64,000 nt of DNA from Breviolum minutum Mf 1.05b.01. Its lineage: Eukaryota; Sar; Dinophyceae; Suessiales; Symbiodiniaceae. The DNA lies in the NCBI GenBank assembly GCA_000507305.1, contig DF239096.1:233354-297353 (forward strand), read 5' to 3'. Positions 46,201 through 61,200 of the stretch are shown piece by piece (the first letter of the stretch is position 1; every line of letters begins with the position of its first letter). Position numbers and translations under genes: made by a program. The notes under the pieces are model-generated. The model had not been told where the DNA came from. It saw only the letters and a list, made by a program, of their open reading frames with translations, and did not search any database.

Positions 46201-49200
46201 CGATATTAGGGAAATATTAAATTATGGCTAAAAACCTAAGGCCTTATCTGTTGAAAGGGGTAGCATTGGGCATTGGGGGGTTGGGCCCCTTCCCATCACA
46301 TCAAGGTCGGGTGTGAGTTGAGTTATTCCGATATTCCCATTATTTTTGGTTCATGAAGTGAGCATTGTTCGGTTCGCCCTGTTTGTTTGTTTGATATAGG
46401 GGATGAAATACTACCGAATTATTTGGGGATTATAAGATCCCTATAAACCAATCAGTATAATGGAATGTCACGTACGGATTTTTGAATGCTGCTCAATCAG
46501 CATCAACAGCACCAGCATCTCCACCGAGGATGGGGTATGGGGATCAACCAGGGGTCATTCCTCGCTCCGTGGAGGCTTTTTGTCGGGGTGGGTCCTTGGG
46601 TTGGATTATCCCAGTGGATGGTTCAGTATTTATAAGCCATTTGCACCCCCGAAAACAAACCTTTTGAACCCAAAAATTGGTGGTTTGGAAGATGTTTTTC
46701 TTTTTTGAACATGGGTCATTTGGACATGTGCCATGTTGGTTTTCCTTAGGGGACGAAAACTAAGCATGGTCCAACCGGATGATCCTCCAAGTGGGGATAT
46801 GTTGGAGTTTCAACTCATTGGGAAACTAAATTGGTGGGAAGAGGGATCATCATTACCCTTCTTCCCTATTTTCATGGAATCTAAGGGGCCCATATTACCT
46901 ACCCTCCAATGCCAACCAAAATGACGGCCTTGTTAAGGGATTATTTCACCACCATGAGAAACAGTTGGGACTGAATCTGAGCCACCGGAAAAAAAAACTC
47001 ATGGCATCATGACTATAGCCAGAGATTTTTAATCGCAAGTAACTTTTGATGTTAGATTTCCATTTTTTTCATGAACAAGGTATTCAGATACGAGGCATAT
47101 AACAGCCAGTTTTGTTTTGGTTTAAAGCAAGAAAATTAGCCATAAAAAAGGGCCACACCTTTTACACTCCGGTAAACTAGCATAGCAATCGAAAAAAAAA
47201 ATCCACCATTTTGATGGGTATTTGCCCAGGAAAAACATGTGTTTTCTTTTTTCTATGGTGATTTGTTAGGTAAACCGGAGGGGCCAGGAGTTCATCATCC
47301 CAAATTGAGGTTTCCGTGCTGAACATCTCCAGTACTTGGGTTGGATCATCCCAGTGGATTTAAGTAGTTAGGAACCACCATTTATAAGCCATGAAAAGGC
47401 CATTTGTAAAGGGAACAACCCCAGTTAGGGGACTTACGATCGCCATGGTTATGAAACCACTTACTAAATGTGATGATCCTCCAAGTACTAGCTTTAATTG
47501 ATGCTTATGAAATCCAAGAAACCGTGTTTTGCACCATGTTGAGAGCTGAGGAAAAAGCGATCCTCCGGAAGTCGGGCCATAGGGGAAATCGTGGCTTTAG
47601 TTTTAAGTTTAGGAATTTCGCCGGATTTCTGTTGCATTGAAGTATGAAAACAGTGTAGTTTGCCTTGGACGCTTGGCCAAGGCATCGTGGTTTTTCAGGT
47701 ATTTGAAATACCTTATCGGAATTGGACATGGATCAGTAAGGGATTGGGGCCAACTTGAAGGATGGACAACGATAATCCCTACCTATTACTACGGGGACTT
47801 GAAGGATGATGGGAAATACTGTTGATGGAAGACTTCCTGCACCACCTGGGATGTATGAAAGACCTGTACATAAATAGATCGGATAAACTACCAAACTCAA
47901 CTGGTGATTGCAGGATTTCTTCCATCAACATTAATTGCAACTTTGGAGTTTCTATAAAGGGAATTAGTAACCTAGCTATTAGTAGGTAATGGGACAACTT
48001 AAGGGATTAGGATGATGGGAAATAATTACTAAGCTTTGGAGTTTCCTTTTTGTGGGAAAGTCTATGTTTTCTTCAACACTTTTATGTTTGGCTGGACCCG
48101 AGCTATATGATTTTTAGATATTTGGATGTGTACATATATATATATACATATATATCTCCATATGTGTATTCATGCGCTGTATATCTATATGTAGTCGTTA
48201 TGCCTACATTTTTACATGTTTATATCACATCTATATGTTTACAATCTCTATTAGTATCTATATATGCCTTTTCCGGCCCTTGATGCCGGAAGTGCCAAAA
48301 ACAAGTATCTACATGCTTTATATCTACAACTTACTGTTGATGGACAAAATCCTGCACCACCTGGGATGGTTAAAACCCTATTAATAATGGGATAATCATC
48401 ATCCTTGGTGGTGCAGGATTTTGTCCATCAACAGTATGTCAAGCGTTTTTTTTTTGCATCCGGAATTTCCAGCTGTTTTCCAGTCCCCCCCATTGAACCG
48501 TTGCAGGATCTCTTCCATCAAAAAGTGCACATCTCTTCTACCGATGAACTTCGAGTGTGGTGTTCCTTTGTTGAGATCTACAATGAACAGAGCCTTGCTA
48601 TGGTGATGAATGACAAACCTTGGTTTTTTTGGTTGGGAAAAGAAACCCGGGGAACTACCCTCCTGGGAAGTAACATATCCCCTTTTATAGGCACTTTTGA
48701 AGATTATTTTCCTTTTCCCGTTTGGTGGGATATGTGATCGTTTCCTGCAGGGTAAGTGGTTTTTGGGAAAAAACCCTGGGAACTACACTCCCTATAGTAA
48801 CTAACAGCCAGCTTGCCCCTGAAAAATGGTATTTTTCCCCAACAGCAGAATGCTATGGGGTCTTTGCACAATATAGTAGATCTCGGTGTGTTCTGAGCGA
48901 GCTGGGGCGGTTCCGGCCGAACTTCATGGCCTCTAAATGGTGTTGATCCTAACCACGCGAACCATCCACTGGGAGCCCATCCAACCCAAGCACCAGACAC
49001 CACTTCGACCTTGGTGATTTTTTCAAGGATCCGCGACCTTCTTGAGCCCAGTGGCTTAAGACAAGAGGCGCAAAGCAGCCTCAGGAACCGGTGGCTGACG
49101 TGGGGGGCTGGCTTGGATGGTTGGCTTCGACTTGGGCTGGTGCTGATTGTTGATGATGAGCAGTTATGAGGATTTCCAGGTTTGGTGAGTTTCCGGATTC

Positions 49201-52200
49201 CTAAATGGTCCGGATCCAAAGGATCGCAAGTTGGCTTGGGGGTTGAGTTTTTCTCCAGCCAATCTTGACTTCAAACTCTTGACAAAAAGCATTGATGTTT
49301 GAGGTGTGCAGGCAGTAAGTGAAAACAGGGGATGCAATATACATCAACATACATTGCTAGCTGGTGCTTTGAAGGGAGCGATTTGGAGCTGGGGGTATCT
49401 AAAATCCCTTTATAAAAGGGAGCGGTTTGGAGCTACCTCCAGGTTTCTAACCAGATCTTAGAAATTGGGTACATCCCCTCCAGGATGCCAGGACGTCATT
49501 TTTCTCCGAGCCGACCTCAAGATGTTTCATTGTTTTCATGTCATCCTGGTGTCATTTTGAGCCAGCATCATGGGAGGGCGGAAACGCAACCCCAATGACC
49601 TCTATTTTTGAAGGGACCCAACCCCTCAAAACAAGGCCGAAATTCCAAAGCAAAACAAGGGGCCCCATTTGGCTTCTAGGTATATATAGTACATATACTC
49701 TACCATTTTCAATTAGCTGAGTGAAGTACGATATGACACCAGGGTGTGAAATGTGAAATTTCCAGACTTCCGAGTTACTTAGGTAGTTTTAGGACCTGAA
49801 GTTTTAACATATTTTCTGGGGTGGTGAAACAGCATACCCTCCCTGAAACTAGAAACTAACATGGCCCCTGAAAATAGGCCTTCCAAAAGGAAAGTAGTCT
49901 CCCAACCACCAATTTTCAGGGGCTATGTCAGTTTCAGGAGGGTACAGAAAAAGTGACGTGTTTCTTCAGTTTTTTTTTGGGGGGTAAAGTCTTGTATCAG
50001 GCAGTGTAGGGGAATCCGGTCAGAAAGTGGTGGAATTATTTCAGGGATTTTGCAGGTGCATTATTCCAACATTTGCCCAGAAATTCGTGGTTTCAATTCG
50101 TGGAATTGTTTGTCAAATTATCCCAGCAAAGGCGGTGTGTGTTCAACAGGAAGAATTTCCTGAGCAAGGGTTGTTTTTTTTTGGTTTGCCAACCTCGCAA
50201 CAAACAAAAGTCCTGTAACTTTTTCACAAGCGGTTTAGGATTTGGATGATATATATCTATATATACACCAGGTGATTCAATTCGTGACCTTTTTATCCCA
50301 AAACGTTGGAGGTCACCTTTCCAACCTTTTTCAAAAGGTCACTTAGCCATCCCAAAGAGGTCACAAAGAATCACCTGGTATATATATATATTTTTACCCA
50401 AGTTCCAACTTCCAAGTTCTGCTTGACCTGAAAAGTCCCCAAAAATCAACCTCCAACCTTGCCCCAGGCCTTTAAGCCAACCAAAAATCAGTCTTCCCTA
50501 CCCCCCCAAGCCGGTAAGGGGAACAAGAAACCTACCACCACCCAACCAAAAAACAAACCCACCCGGTAACGCGACCAAAAAAAAACGTCACCACCAGCCT
50601 CACACGAAGACCCCCCAATGAAAAAATAAATCCTGCAGGATCATGGATCATCCAGCCTTGGGAGTAATCATCCCTGGCTTAGTGGAAGCGGCTTGTCAAT
50701 CCGTATTGGAGGCCGCAACTGGGAAGTTGGGAATTTTTTGTGGAGGGAGGATGCTTCAAAGATTGGGACTCAACACACCGAACTGGAACACACCCCGAAA
50801 CAAACCTTTAAGAGGTAGGCTATGAAGGGATTCCTTTCATAGTTGTCTAGGGGGATTGTTTGGGGTGTGCTCTGGTTTTGGTGTGTGGTAACTTCCTTGG
50901 ATCCTTTGCTTGGCAAAATCTTGGGAATCCTCCCAAAAAACCCGAAAAGCTCAGTTTATGTTGGCTTATTTTCATGTAACTCACTAGACTAGGACACCTG
51001 GTAGCCTAGAATACACGGCATCAACACGATGCAGACAATCGCGCATGTAATTCACTAGAAGTTAAACCCTTTGGGGACCTAAGTTTTGCCTAGTTTGGAT
51101 ACTGAAATTGAAGCTTCAGATAAAAAACAGAAGCGTCTGACTGAAATTGAAGCTTCAAATGATTGAAATCAAGTTGAAGATACATATTGAATACCGTAAC
51201 TCCAATAATCATGGAAGTGGGAAATTGGGTCCCTCCAATATGAGTTTCCTTTTCATCTAGGGTAATTTTCCACTTCCATGATTGTTGAATTGAAGGTGTA
51301 TACGTTCAAGTCCTTAGTGGGACAATTCCTAAGATTCGTTATGTTGCACTAGTGATCCAAAGAAAAGGTAGCAACTTCTACTCACTGAGAAGATGTTTCC
51401 ATACATTCACATCCAGATTTCCCCCCCGATTTCAAGAAAAGCAACCTAAAATTTTCGTTACACTCCGGTAAACTAACATAGCTGGCTGGAAAATGGACCC
51501 CGAAGGAAGATGTATTTCCTATTGAAAATGGTGATAATCCTTGCTATGTTAGTTCACCAGAGGCTAAATCTGTTCACAAGATCAATGTCGCTCCCAAAAC
51601 CGATAGGATCCATGTATTTGTATGGTGTATTGACCTACCTTTGGTTGATTGATATGCTAAATGTAGGTAAAGATGATCTTGGGAGGCTGATTGTTCCCTT
51701 TTTTCAGGTGAGCAATGAAAAAGGGCAGGCTACCCTGGTTGTTTCTTGGGAATATTTCTCAGGGATGAAGGTTACTACCATAAGGGTATAGGTGGGTTTA
51801 GGTGGGTATATAGGGCTATGTATATAGGGTATATATGTGGAGATTATAATATATAAGCCATGCTCGGATCCCTATGAAACGACGTTTGGAAAGTACATGG
51901 AAAGTACACCTTCCTCTTCCAGACCATGTTGACCTCACCGAAAGCCCGGGCGGTCCAGGTGAAGAAATTGATCCGCTTTGGTTTGAAGAAACGAGCACCT
52001 CGGCGGAAAGAATTCCAATCCAAGAAATCTCCAACAGGACCCACTGAACGGACCCCTAAACCTGAGTATCTAATAGCTCTAGCAACTTAGGGGTCCGTTG
52101 GTAAGGTCCCATTCAATTTTTGATGGATCCAACCCAACCCTACTTGGAGGATCATCCCTGGTTCCTTGGTTCAGTGGTGATAAGAAATCACCCGAATTTA

Positions 52201-55200
52201 TTTCAGCCATGTATATACCTATAGTAGGCCATTTGGAAGGCAAACAACACAACCCGATGGTTTGGGGAAACAACTACAGTAAACTAATGGTTATTACTTA
52301 TTAACCACTGAAACACCCGTCCTGGGATGATCCTTCAAGCATCCGAATTCTTGTCAAAGACGCGGGCCCCTTACTGGAGGAGCCTTTGGAAATTTAGGGA
52401 GAGAGATGTCTTTTAAGAGAAACAAAATCGATTTGCGCCGCACTTTCTGACCACTTCTCTGGTTTCTACAAAAAAGCAGGTCTGGTTTATCTAGAGTGTG
52501 TGTGTCTCAAGATTCTCTTGACCCCCCTGAAATCCATGAGTTTTTTCTACTACCAATCATGCATTTTTCGTTGTTTTTGCGTGATTTCTCGTGAGTTTCC
52601 CTGGTGCTTCGTTTCAAGGTCACTTCGGCCACCATCATGAACAACACCTCTTCACGCAGTCACGCAGTCTTCATCCTGAAGGTTCGGTAGCCAGAGAGTG
52701 GTGGGGAAGCTGGGAGGTTAGGAAGGGAAGCTTATGATTCTTTTCTAGGTGGTGGTGTCAAATATTTTTTAACTTTAGGGTTTAGGGTTTAGGGTTTGGA
52801 GGTTTTAGGGTTTAGGGTTTGGGGTTTAGGGTTTTAACGACTTTGCGGGTAGCGGTTTTAAAAGGGGGAAAAAATATTTTTACCGAGGTAACGAGGTAAA
52901 AAGATTTTGTTTGATGGCAGCGCCGTACGGCGCTGCAACGTGTCGTGGGTTTTTGGGCCGGTCAAGCCGTGGGCCCTCTCTTCTTTTCCCTCCCACGCGC
53001 CGTCCATGAGGCGGCACATCCACCCAAATCTACTCCTTTTAGGGTTTAGAACCTAAACTTCCTTTGGAATTTAGGAGTGTTTTACATATTCATCTTTTTC
53101 CTGCTTCTAGTTTCATAATGTGGTGAACGAAAGCCCAAAGGCTCGAAGGACCGCAAAAACCAACCGAGGCCCGGCTCCTCCTCTGCTCCTTCTCTGCTCC
53201 TTCTCTGCTCCTTCTCTGTGTCTTCTCTTGTCCTTCTCTGCTCCTTCTCTTGTCCTTCCCTGCTCCTTCTCTGCTCCTTCTCTGCTCCTTCTCTTGTCCT
53301 TCTCTGCTCCTTCTCTTTCTCTGCTTGTCAAACAAGGTGGAGACGAAAGCTGTCTGGCTCAGGAAAAACAAGACAAGCAACCCCAAAAGCTCCATGGACT
53401 GCATGGAGCGCAGCGCGGCTGAAAGAAGGCTCCTGGAAGAGCAACAGGCGAGAGCAGCGGCGCGAGCGCTAGCAGCGCTCCTCGCACAGCAGCAGGCGGC
53501 CAGAGCAGCAGCGCGAGCCGCGCGTGCTCGCGCCGCGGCAGCAAGGAAAAGGCGGGGCTTGTGCTGTCTGTCGTCACGAAGTATCATTCTCCTCCTCCAA
53601 AAAAGTTTCGGGAAACCCTCTCCAACGTTCATCCTTGGCAGGAAGCGAGACACGGACGACGCGCCGTGAAGAGAGCAGAGAGGCGCAGTACCAAAGACAA
53701 ATCCCCTCCCAAACCTTCCAGCCCCTTGCCGGCCAGGTCCTGCGCTGCACAGCGACAAACTCTTCCAACTGAAAAAAAGAATTAAAACTATAAATAAATT
53801 TATCCATTAATATAAGAATATTATAAATTAAAAAACATACGTGGACGAGCTCGTGGCGGGGCGCGCCGCCATAAATACGCATGCTGACTGCCAAAAGAAA
53901 TAAGTATATAACCAGTTGCAAATCTGACCATGCCAGCTTGCAATCAAAATCTTGCGAAGACGAAACAAAAAGCTTCCCTGCGTGGCCTGAGACTGCAAAG
54001 GCACAGGCAATCTTTGGCAAACCGAGGGGTGGCTGACTCTAAGGGCCGCAGTTGCACAGGAGGCCCTACGTGGAAGGCAAAAAAAAGGACGTGAAAGCTG
54101 GCGTGGTGCAAACTGTTCAAAATGTTGTCAATGCTTCGGCAAAACGGTCACCCAGTGTAGGCGTCCCTTGCATGCTCCTGCTCGTTGTGTTACGTGCCTT
54201 TTTTTTTGAAAGCATGTGGCATTCCTTTGCATGGCAGGTCAAGTGGACAACTTCTACCTCTTCAGCGTCACCGTGTGGATCCACAGTCGTTGCCCGCAAG
54301 GTGGGCAACTTCGACGTCTCCGTCTTCAATTTCTGAACGCGTGTGTCTTTCTTTTGCATGGCAGGTCAATCGCAACGACATGGATTCTGGACGTTGTCAC
54401 AGTGGTGTACAAGGTCTCGCCGAAGCGGAGGCTGGGCTCCGGCAAGCATCAAATCTCTGTTTTGTTTTACAACAGAGAGTGTGGAGAGATGTATCGAAAA
54501 AAATCTGTATCGACAAAATTGTGTCATGGCTGGTTGGTCTTTGCCGCTTTTGGCTCGAGATAGGTGACTTGGCTAGTCCCAACAATTAACCAGAGAGGTG
54601 CGTGCAGAGGCCACAGAGCATGTCTCGCCCTGAGTCGCCCGAACCGTGCTATGACCACCCAGAGTGTGTTCCAGGCGTGGAAGCGCCATGGAGCTGTTGA
54701 TCCTAGCGCCCGAAAACACGGGACAACTGCGAACACAACTTGCAAAATTTAAAGGGACAATGGCAATTTTAAGCCAGATCCTGGCCGGGTGGCCCTTTTG
54801 GACCGCTCAAAAGGCCAAAATGAAAGGAAATCAACGTCCAAAATGCCAAAATGAAGGAAATGAAGCACCAAAAGGTCAAAAAGAAAGGAAATGAAGCCCC
54901 AAAAGGGCCAAAATGAAAGAAAATGAAGGCCCAAAAGGCCAAAATGTAAGGAAATGAAGGAGCAAAAGGCCAAAAGGCAAGGAAATGAAGCACAAAAGGC
55001 TAAAATCTACAAACTGAAGCCCCAAAAGGCTAAAATGAAAGCCCAAAAGGCCAAAATGAAAGGAAACGAAGCTACAAAGGTTCCAAGGATAGCCCCTAAA
55101 CTTTGACCACGCCCAGGATTTTGGGGGTGGGGTTTAGGGTATTTGCCTTCGAAAGGCAAGCGCCAAGCGGCGCAGGGTGCAGTAAATGCACCTACTGAGA

Positions 55201-58200
55201 ACATGTTACCGAGGCAGTGCATAACGCTAGGTGCTACTGTGGTTTTCCCGTGTTTGTGCACAGCACAGTCCCCTTCGCCGTCCCACGGGGGACAGACAGG
55301 CCCCGCCCAGAAGTTTGGTACTTTAGGGTTTGGAGATTTGGTACTGCTTCTGGGGGGGGGCCAGGGCTCATATTTTTCAAGTGGGTTGAAACCACCAACT
55401 AGTTTTGGACATTTTTTACCGGGGTTATCAATGGAATCATGTTTGGCTCAGCGTTTTGATTGTTTTTTTTTTTAATCTTGGTGCTTTAATACCCATTTTT
55501 TGCAGGAGGCATTGAATTACCCATTTTGAGGAATCAAGCACTGCAAATGCAAGGTAATTTTGGGGGGATTTCCCGAAATGAATAGTGCATGAAGTTTGGG
55601 TTGGTGATACAACGACTGGTTTACCTGCCGAAAAAACAAGATGGGGTTATAACCACAGGGAACCTATTTATAGGGCACTTTACTGGGGTTATAACCCTAT
55701 TTACAACTGGTAGGGGCCCATCTAGTACCGAAAATAGGAGAAGTGCATCATCCCAAATTTGACGGATGCGCATTTTTTGTGACAACTTAGTTGGGGAGTT
55801 CAATTTCCAACTAGAAACAGCTAGTGGAGAAGATGATTGGGAATAAGGTCCAGTTGAGCATAGGAGGGGATGTGAAACCATTTTTTAAAGAGCATAACAT
55901 ACTACTGTTGATGGCGAAGAAATCAAGCGGGTTTGCTCCAGTTGAGGTTCGTAGTTTATAGAGTTTCTACATAGACAGCGTTATTTTCAGGAGTTCATAT
56001 AGCCCAAGATGGGGTCCCCGATTTCCTTCCATCAACAGTAGTATTAAAAACAGTAATTGTATACATACTCATGTGTCTAGAATCAGTGTAGCGAAGTTTC
56101 TTCGCGCAGCGATTGCTTGCCGTGACTTCGACTTCACCCTAACAAGGTGAACAAACAAGCACATATGTGCTGGTGTCCAAACTCCCATTGGTTCCCCATC
56201 ATAAGAGATGGTCATCAACACAATGGAGGGGTTTCTATACCCATTCGTGGAAAAACTCTCCAATCGCAACCCAATAGTAACCCCACCTATAATAATCACC
56301 ATTTTGTTGATATCCTTGCATTAACTATTGGTTAAATCCCCAAGTATGGGTTTGGGGTTACATGTTGGGGGCTCAACGATCCAAATTTCTATGACTGAGG
56401 ATTTGAAAGGTTTATTTCAAAGCCATTTCCTGGCAATTCTTTGTGACCCTTTTTGGGATGCTAAAGTGACCCTTTGAAAGGTTGTTGGTGACCTCCAACC
56501 AGGGGATAAAAACGTCAATTTGAATCATCTGGTTGCACAACATTCAGGATATTATTAGGGGGCACTCCCCACCATGCTGGGTCCTCACCACCAGTGATGA
56601 CGGATTTTCGCCAGTTTGCCATGGTAACTGGTTAGTCAAGTGTACCCAAGGTACACTTCTCAGAAACAAGGGTTTGAATGCCTTAGAACCAACGAAACCC
56701 AATAAATTTTCATAAGCCCTTACAAAATACCCTCCAGGGAAGGATCATTTCTCCCCTACCAGCCGTCGATGATTTTCCTTTTCCAAAGGTGGGATATGTA
56801 GGGTAGCCGGCCAGCTATTTCTGGTGAGCTTATGTAAGGGGGGATAGGTTGACTAGCCGCCATTCCCAACAGATAAAGCCACGGGGGAAGCTTTGTTTGC
56901 ATTGAACTTTCGCCGGCGGCCGTTCCCATCAGGTGCAACGCTTGTCCGGTGGCGGCGAGCGATCGGAATCCACGAATGCGCGGATGAATTTGGTGGATTT
57001 GGCAGGCTCGAAGAGTTTGAAAAATCCGGCAGGGCGTTATTTCATCCATTTTACGCATTTATAAGGCCATTTATAGGGGTTATAATATTTGTAGGGGTTA
57101 TAATCCATTTATAGGGGCTATCACGCCAGTTACAATTTGTTTCAACTGCCTAGGGGAAAAAACTTACTTGGGTTGGATCATCCCACTGGATGTAAGTGGT
57201 TAGGATCACCCAATTTAAAAGCGATTTAGGCCATTTGGAAGCGAAACAAGCCTACCTAGCGGACGAAAAGTCACCATGGTTAATACCTGGTGATTCAAGC
57301 GATGACCTTCTTGGGTAAGTTACACCCCAGAAAATCACCTGGTGGGTGGAATGGCGGCGGTCGGCTTTTTGATGGATATTGGGGTCGATCAACTCCCATT
57401 ATTTCGAGTCGAGTGCATAATAAGAGGGGATGGAAAAATCACCCCAATTCCTGTAGGGTACCCCAATTCCTGTAGGGTTTAATATACCCATCTTATAAGA
57501 ATTCCCATCATTAAAAGGTGGGACGAGTTTATCTCCAAAAATAAGAGACTCGACCCTCTCCAGCACCAAAATGATAGGAATGGGATAGAAGTTTCGAAGA
57601 TGGATCTGGTCAAATTATAGCGACCAAACTAACGGGGTCCCTGGGCCCCCAAAATGTAGCATTTTGGAAGGAAAATCCCGTTAGATTGGATTGACGTTCT
57701 GATTCGATTGAATCATGATGGAATGCTCCCCCCCGAAGACTAACATTGAACCTGAAAATCATCTTCCAAACCTCCATGACTTGGGGTTACGGTTTTATGT
57801 TAATTTTCCGGGGTGTACTTTTCAATGCAAAAGATACCAATCTCCTTCAAAAGGTGAAACAACATCTCTTTTTGAAGATTTTTGTCACCCTTTGATCTTA
57901 CTTCTCCATCACTCCAATATTTTTTTTCAGAAAATCTAAGTTCACCAAGCATTTGAGATACCTAAAATGGAGGAATCCTCGCCTATGTAAGGTTCATGGA
58001 TACGGCTCTAAAATCTAACCTGAATGGAAAGTACAGTTACCTTTTCCATGGCCCATCATTTGAAAACACCATGAAAATTCATCATTTTTTTTTCATTTTT
58101 GTGGACTCCCAAAAACCCCCGAGAGAAAATGGCCAGTTTCGTTTAAAGTCTCGGGCTGTTTTAAACCGATTTGGACAAAAACAGTCATTTTTCTTCGGTC

Positions 58201-61200
58201 GAGAGTGAAGGATATACATACATTTTTTTTGTAGAAAATCCGGGGAAATTAAACCATCTTCGTTTCTGCTGTTTTTTTTGGGGGGGTTTGTTGAAAATGT
58301 GACCCAAAGATCAATTGTAGAGTTCTTAAGGGGGGGTTGTTCAAGGGGAGGGGGTGACTGGGGAACCCTAAAAATCTAAAAATTCCTAGAAAAGATTGGG
58401 GAACCTTAGTGAACATTAGGGAAAATTAGAGGAATCACCACCCCCCCTTTAAGAATCCTATTAATCAACCAAAAAAAAAATCGACGTTTTTTGGCGACAA
58501 ATTGCAGGCTCTGAAAGGCACAAAGCGGCCTTTGTCCATGGAACAACCTTCAAAGAAGGCGGGTCGTTGTCGTCGTTTTGAGTTCGTACTTGGAAGATCA
58601 TCCCAGTGGATGTAAGTGGTTACTGAACCTCGCTGTTTCAGCCATGAATGGTCATTTGGAAAGGGTCCCACAACCCTATCCTTAGCGGACCTACTAACCA
58701 TGGTTATTAACCACTGAACCAAGTTCTGGGATGATCCTCCAAGTAGTCTCCGTTTTTTCGAGTTTCGGCGTTTGTTGCGGGTTTTTCTGATTTTTGGGGT
58801 CGAGTTTCTGGGGAAAAAACCCCGGCCAAAAGGTGTGTGTGAAACAAAATAAGACAAGTGGTATTCGTGTGTTTTGAGCTTTCAAAAGATGAAACGCTGG
58901 TGTGATAAAGACTATAATTTCATGGTTTCATGAAGGATGATGAAAACATGCAGTGACTTTTTGGTACCCAGCACACCGGGTTTTTGACAAACCTGTTTTT
59001 TTTCAGATACTTACATTAGGAATGAAACAAGATTCAGCAGGTTAAACAAGCAACTTATATAGTTACTACAACAGTGGAAATCTCCATTTCTTTGCCCCAC
59101 GAGTTTTAAACCACCCCAGCTTGCGTGTTCAACGGCCGTCAGGTTGTGCCATCAATCAGTCGCTCTCAGCTTTGGCTTTAGCATCTTTTTTTGCAGCAGG
59201 GGGTAATCGGCGATCGAGGTGATTCCTGGTGGAGTTTTCTGGTGATTTTGCAGGTTTTGCTATATTGGTCCCTGTCCCCTTTTCAAGGGGGTTTTAAGCA
59301 TCGCTTCCAAGTGAATGAAATGATGGTACTTGGAGGATCATCCAACTTAGTAAGTGGTTAGGATCACCCCGCTGTTTAAGCCATGGATTTAGACCATTTG
59401 GAAGGGGTCCCACAACCCGATCCTTAGGGGACGAAAACTAATCATGCTTCTTAGCCACTTACTGACTGGGATGATCCTCCAAGTAGATCATCCAAGATTG
59501 ACAATAGAATGGACTCACCAGAGTGGTCATCTCTGTCTTTTTGAATATAAACCCGGAGTCGTCCTTGGCCACTATTTTTAACAGGTTGGTTTGCAAACCA
59601 CCGTTGTTTTATCGTAAGGTATGGTATATTTACCTACATTTGGTTGATTTTTTAAATGGTAAATTCGTCGGTAAATACACGGTTCGTCCCATGGTAATCA
59701 ACTCTTTTTTCGTGAGTCTTTTACAGAGGATTCGCAGCGGGTCCTGGTTCTGTTTTTAGTGACTCCTTGAGAAGTCATGCCCAAAAATTATCGGACAAAA
59801 CAACGGAAAAATTGAGAGCGGTCGAACAATTTCCTGGTTTTTTCCATACAAGGCCGTCACCAGTTGTAAATGAGATTATATAAGCCAGATATAAGTAGGA
59901 GGAAAGAACTAACCCCACTTACACATGTATTTTCGGCCATTTATAGGGGGCCCCAATTTCACCCCAAGCAACAACCGGTTTGCAAGGGCCCACCTTGCAT
60001 AGGCTTTCATCATTTTTTTCTCGAGTTTTTTGAGGAAAAAATGCTGGAAAAAACGGAGGAGGCTAAGGAAAAAACATGCTGGACTTTTTTTTGAAACAAT
60101 GTTTTTTTGTTTACAGTAACAGTTTTTTCGGGTCTTTCTTCCATTTATGTAGGAAATGTCCTAGAGAATTATTAGTGATTTTCGTTGGGCTATTTATGTT
60201 GGGGGGCTTGGGATGTGGCAAATTTTTCAGAAAATTCCCAGCCAAGGTGATCAAAGAACTTGGAGAACAGCAAGTGCGAAGCAATATCAGGTGCCATGAG
60301 CAATATGAGCAATGGAAAATCCTACCAGGGTGATTCAATTTGTGACCTTTTTATATCCGATCATTGGAGGTCACCAACAACCTTTGAATGGTTACCCAAA
60401 CCTCCATTATTGTGCTCCATGTTGATTTTCCAGGGATTTTCTCCAGTTTTTTACTTTTTTCTTGGGGGTCTATGTTTTGAAGCGACCTTTTCTTTAGGAC
60501 TCATATGACCCATGGTTACCCCCTAAAGTTGAAGCTTTTCAGTCGTTTTGATCCCCCCCAACTTTACGATGGGCTTATTGTGCACTGGACGTGCACTGTT
60601 GGAAGTTGTGGCACAAAGAACGCAGATACCTATCCTCTCATCCCCCCCCCAAAAAAAAGAAGAGTGTCAACAAAAGAACCAAAATGAATGACTTCCAAAG
60701 AACACCTTGATTTTTTTTTGCTTTCATGAGTGTGTTTTTTTTGGGGTGGGGTGGATTTTCTTCATGAGTGTGTTTGCCCCCTTTAAAGGACGCCGTAGTT
60801 TTCGTTCCCGGGAAACTCACTTCACGGAAAGGCAACGCACTCGTAGCTTTAGTGGTTGCATCCCGAGCACGCCGACGGAGCGAATTGAGTCCAAGGAGTT
60901 TGGGTGGTTTGGAAAAAAATCTGCCTTTTGGTATGTTCTTTTTGGTGAAAAGGGTGTTTTTTTGATATGGGTGTTTCCAAAACTAGGGGTATCACAAAAT
61001 GGATGGTTTATAATGGAAAACACTATTAAAATGGATGATTTGGGGGTACCACTATTTTCGGAATCATCCATATACACCCCCGAAAACTGACGTGGATACC
61101 CGAAATAGCCATGTTTGAAAGGGGATATATACATTAAAAGAAAGCTTCATTTTTGGTATTTATGTTAGATTTCAGGGGGGTATTCTCCCAAACGGTGGTG

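Larger units (their letters stand above)
52774..55340. other. 2.6-kb island inside a kinesin intron, edged by telomere-type units
   Basis: The island is more GC- and coding-like than the surrounding introns and lacks the short TIR families. It contains an ATG-less frame at about 53,335-53,580 after AACAAG. That frame encodes [34 protein letters not shown] and a long Ala/Arg run, and it fits no kinesin motor position. TGCATGGCAGGTCAA recurs at 54,227 and 54,354. Confidence 0.5.

Noticed and set aside
53090..53758. Minus-strand frame rich in Lys/Arg/Glu/Gln repeats
   Set aside because: It is produced by the pyrimidine minisatellite and lies opposite a better + strand frame.
60785..60900. Frame [18 protein letters not shown] as an extra kinesin exon
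   Set aside because: It has no counterpart in the motor, and exons 12 and 13 already join in phase without it.
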